NCBI GenBank assembly: GCA_046328115.1
Contig: JAXLXE010000001.1
Span: 434,001 to 498,000, forward strand
Source of the DNA: JAXLXE01 sp046328115
GTDB lineage: Bacteria; Chloroflexota; UBA6077; JACCZL01
Length of the DNA stretch: 64,000 bases
Direction: 5' to 3'
Shown here: positions 63,634 through 64,000 of the stretch, piece after piece
How positions within the stretch are numbered: position 1 is the stretch's first letter
Layout of the letters: each line of letters begins with the position of its first letter
The notes under the pieces: model-generated
Database searches by the model: none
What the model was told of the DNA's origin: nothing
The model's input: the letters and a program-made list of their open reading frames with translations, nothing else
Position numbers and translations under genes: made by a program

Positions 63634-64000
63634 GCCGGTGGATTGGATGCTCCGCCAGCGGCAGCAGCATCGATCGGCAATGCGACCCGCCGGTGCCGGG
63701 CCTTGCGACGTTAGATCAAGCGCCCGGGGGCGCAACGGTCCACGGCTCGGGAGCTGGCAGCGAGCGGTGGACTGTAGGTGATGAGGCTCCAGCGTGCTTC
63801 GTCCGTTTGGCCTCGTTGAGTGTCGCGTGCACGGTCGCTGCGTTGTACCGTCCTGATGAGAAGGTAGGGAGTCAGGCTCTCGTCGATGGGAGTCTGGCTG
63901 TCATCTGGCGTGAAGCGCGTTGCGGCTGGCGATGTTCGCGGGTCCACCCGTCGAAGCTCCACCTCGTTCCGTAGGCAGGAGTTCAGGTCGCCCCGCTCGG
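63634..64000. other. 367 bp at the right edge without a recognisable gene
   Basis: A minus-strand frame enters from the window edge and stops at 63711 (at least 96 residues, with ITYSPPLAASSRA-type sequence). A plus-strand frame covers part of the same stretch. Neither matches a family I know. The minus frame could be the 3' end of a gene lying beyond the window. Confidence 0.3.

Overview
The window is one continuous piece of a high-GC bacterial chromosome. It is densely packed, with many 1-4 bp overlaps between genes and frequent GTG starts. Several traits together suggest Chloroflexota (perhaps a Thermomicrobia-like lineage): a CO-dehydrogenase-type molybdenum hydroxylase cluster, MoeA fused to a periplasmic-binding-like domain, a class F-like sortase, a one-chain glycyl-tRNA synthetase and a Gld-like ABC-2 cluster. 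This placement is inferred from gene content, not proven. I see no phage, IS element, CRISPR array, tRNA or rRNA, and the region reads as core chromosome with a few lineage-specific oddities.

Layout. 1-4630: a cut-off tandem CydDC-like ABC exporter, a DUF2207 membrane protein and a small unknown protein. 4646-7082: ispE (with an odd C-terminal extension), rsmA/ksgA and a large-type SRP RNA whose 3' end covers the rsmA start. 7097-10886: two moeA paralogues (one MoeA-PBP fusion) and a YbaK-type deacylase. 10984-20464: an apparent M3 metallopeptidase homologue without zinc ligands, infA, folate one-carbon genes (ftcD, fchA), an acyl-CoA ligase, glycolate-oxidase-type glcD/glcF and a branched-chain-amino-acid-type binding lipoprotein. 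20485-26447: a DtxR regulator, a TPR protein, plsX, a racemase/isomerase pair, a HIT protein and a YdcF protein. 26605-34355: coxG-moeA-coxD-coxE-xdhC-xdhC-mocA/NUDIX-coxS-coxM, with no coxL. 34546-38888: YjbQ, rpsT, an ATP-grasp acyl-CoA synthetase-type protein, a GT39-like membrane glycosyltransferase and a sortase. 38947-43598: a secreted protein and a Gld-like ABC-2 system with DUF4340. 43737-48045: a wHTH protein, queG, tpx, lepA. 48282-53911: YqjE and DUF3618 membrane proteins, a cupredoxin, a dUTPase-like protein, VanW and a small unknown. 53219-56176: a two-component system and an aldose epimerase. 56263-63633: metH, a RibD-type reductase and glyQS. The last 367 bp holds only a doubtful partial ORF.

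Molybdenum cofactor chemistry is the strongest theme. Three MoeA proteins, two XdhC-family proteins and a MocA-type cytidylyltransferase surround subunits of a xanthine oxidase/CO dehydrogenase-family enzyme. MoxR (CoxD), the VWA protein (CoxE) and CoxG would serve in maturation or membrane recruitment. The catalytic Mo subunit must be encoded elsewhere. A second theme is one-carbon/folate metabolism (ftcD, fchA, metH). The most unusual items are the IspE extension resembling the C-terminus of threonine synthase, the M3-like pseudo-peptidase, the MocA-Zn ribbon-NUDIX fusion, the SRP RNA/rsmA overlap, a Tpx without its resolving cysteine and a probable CTG start for the glycosyltransferase.
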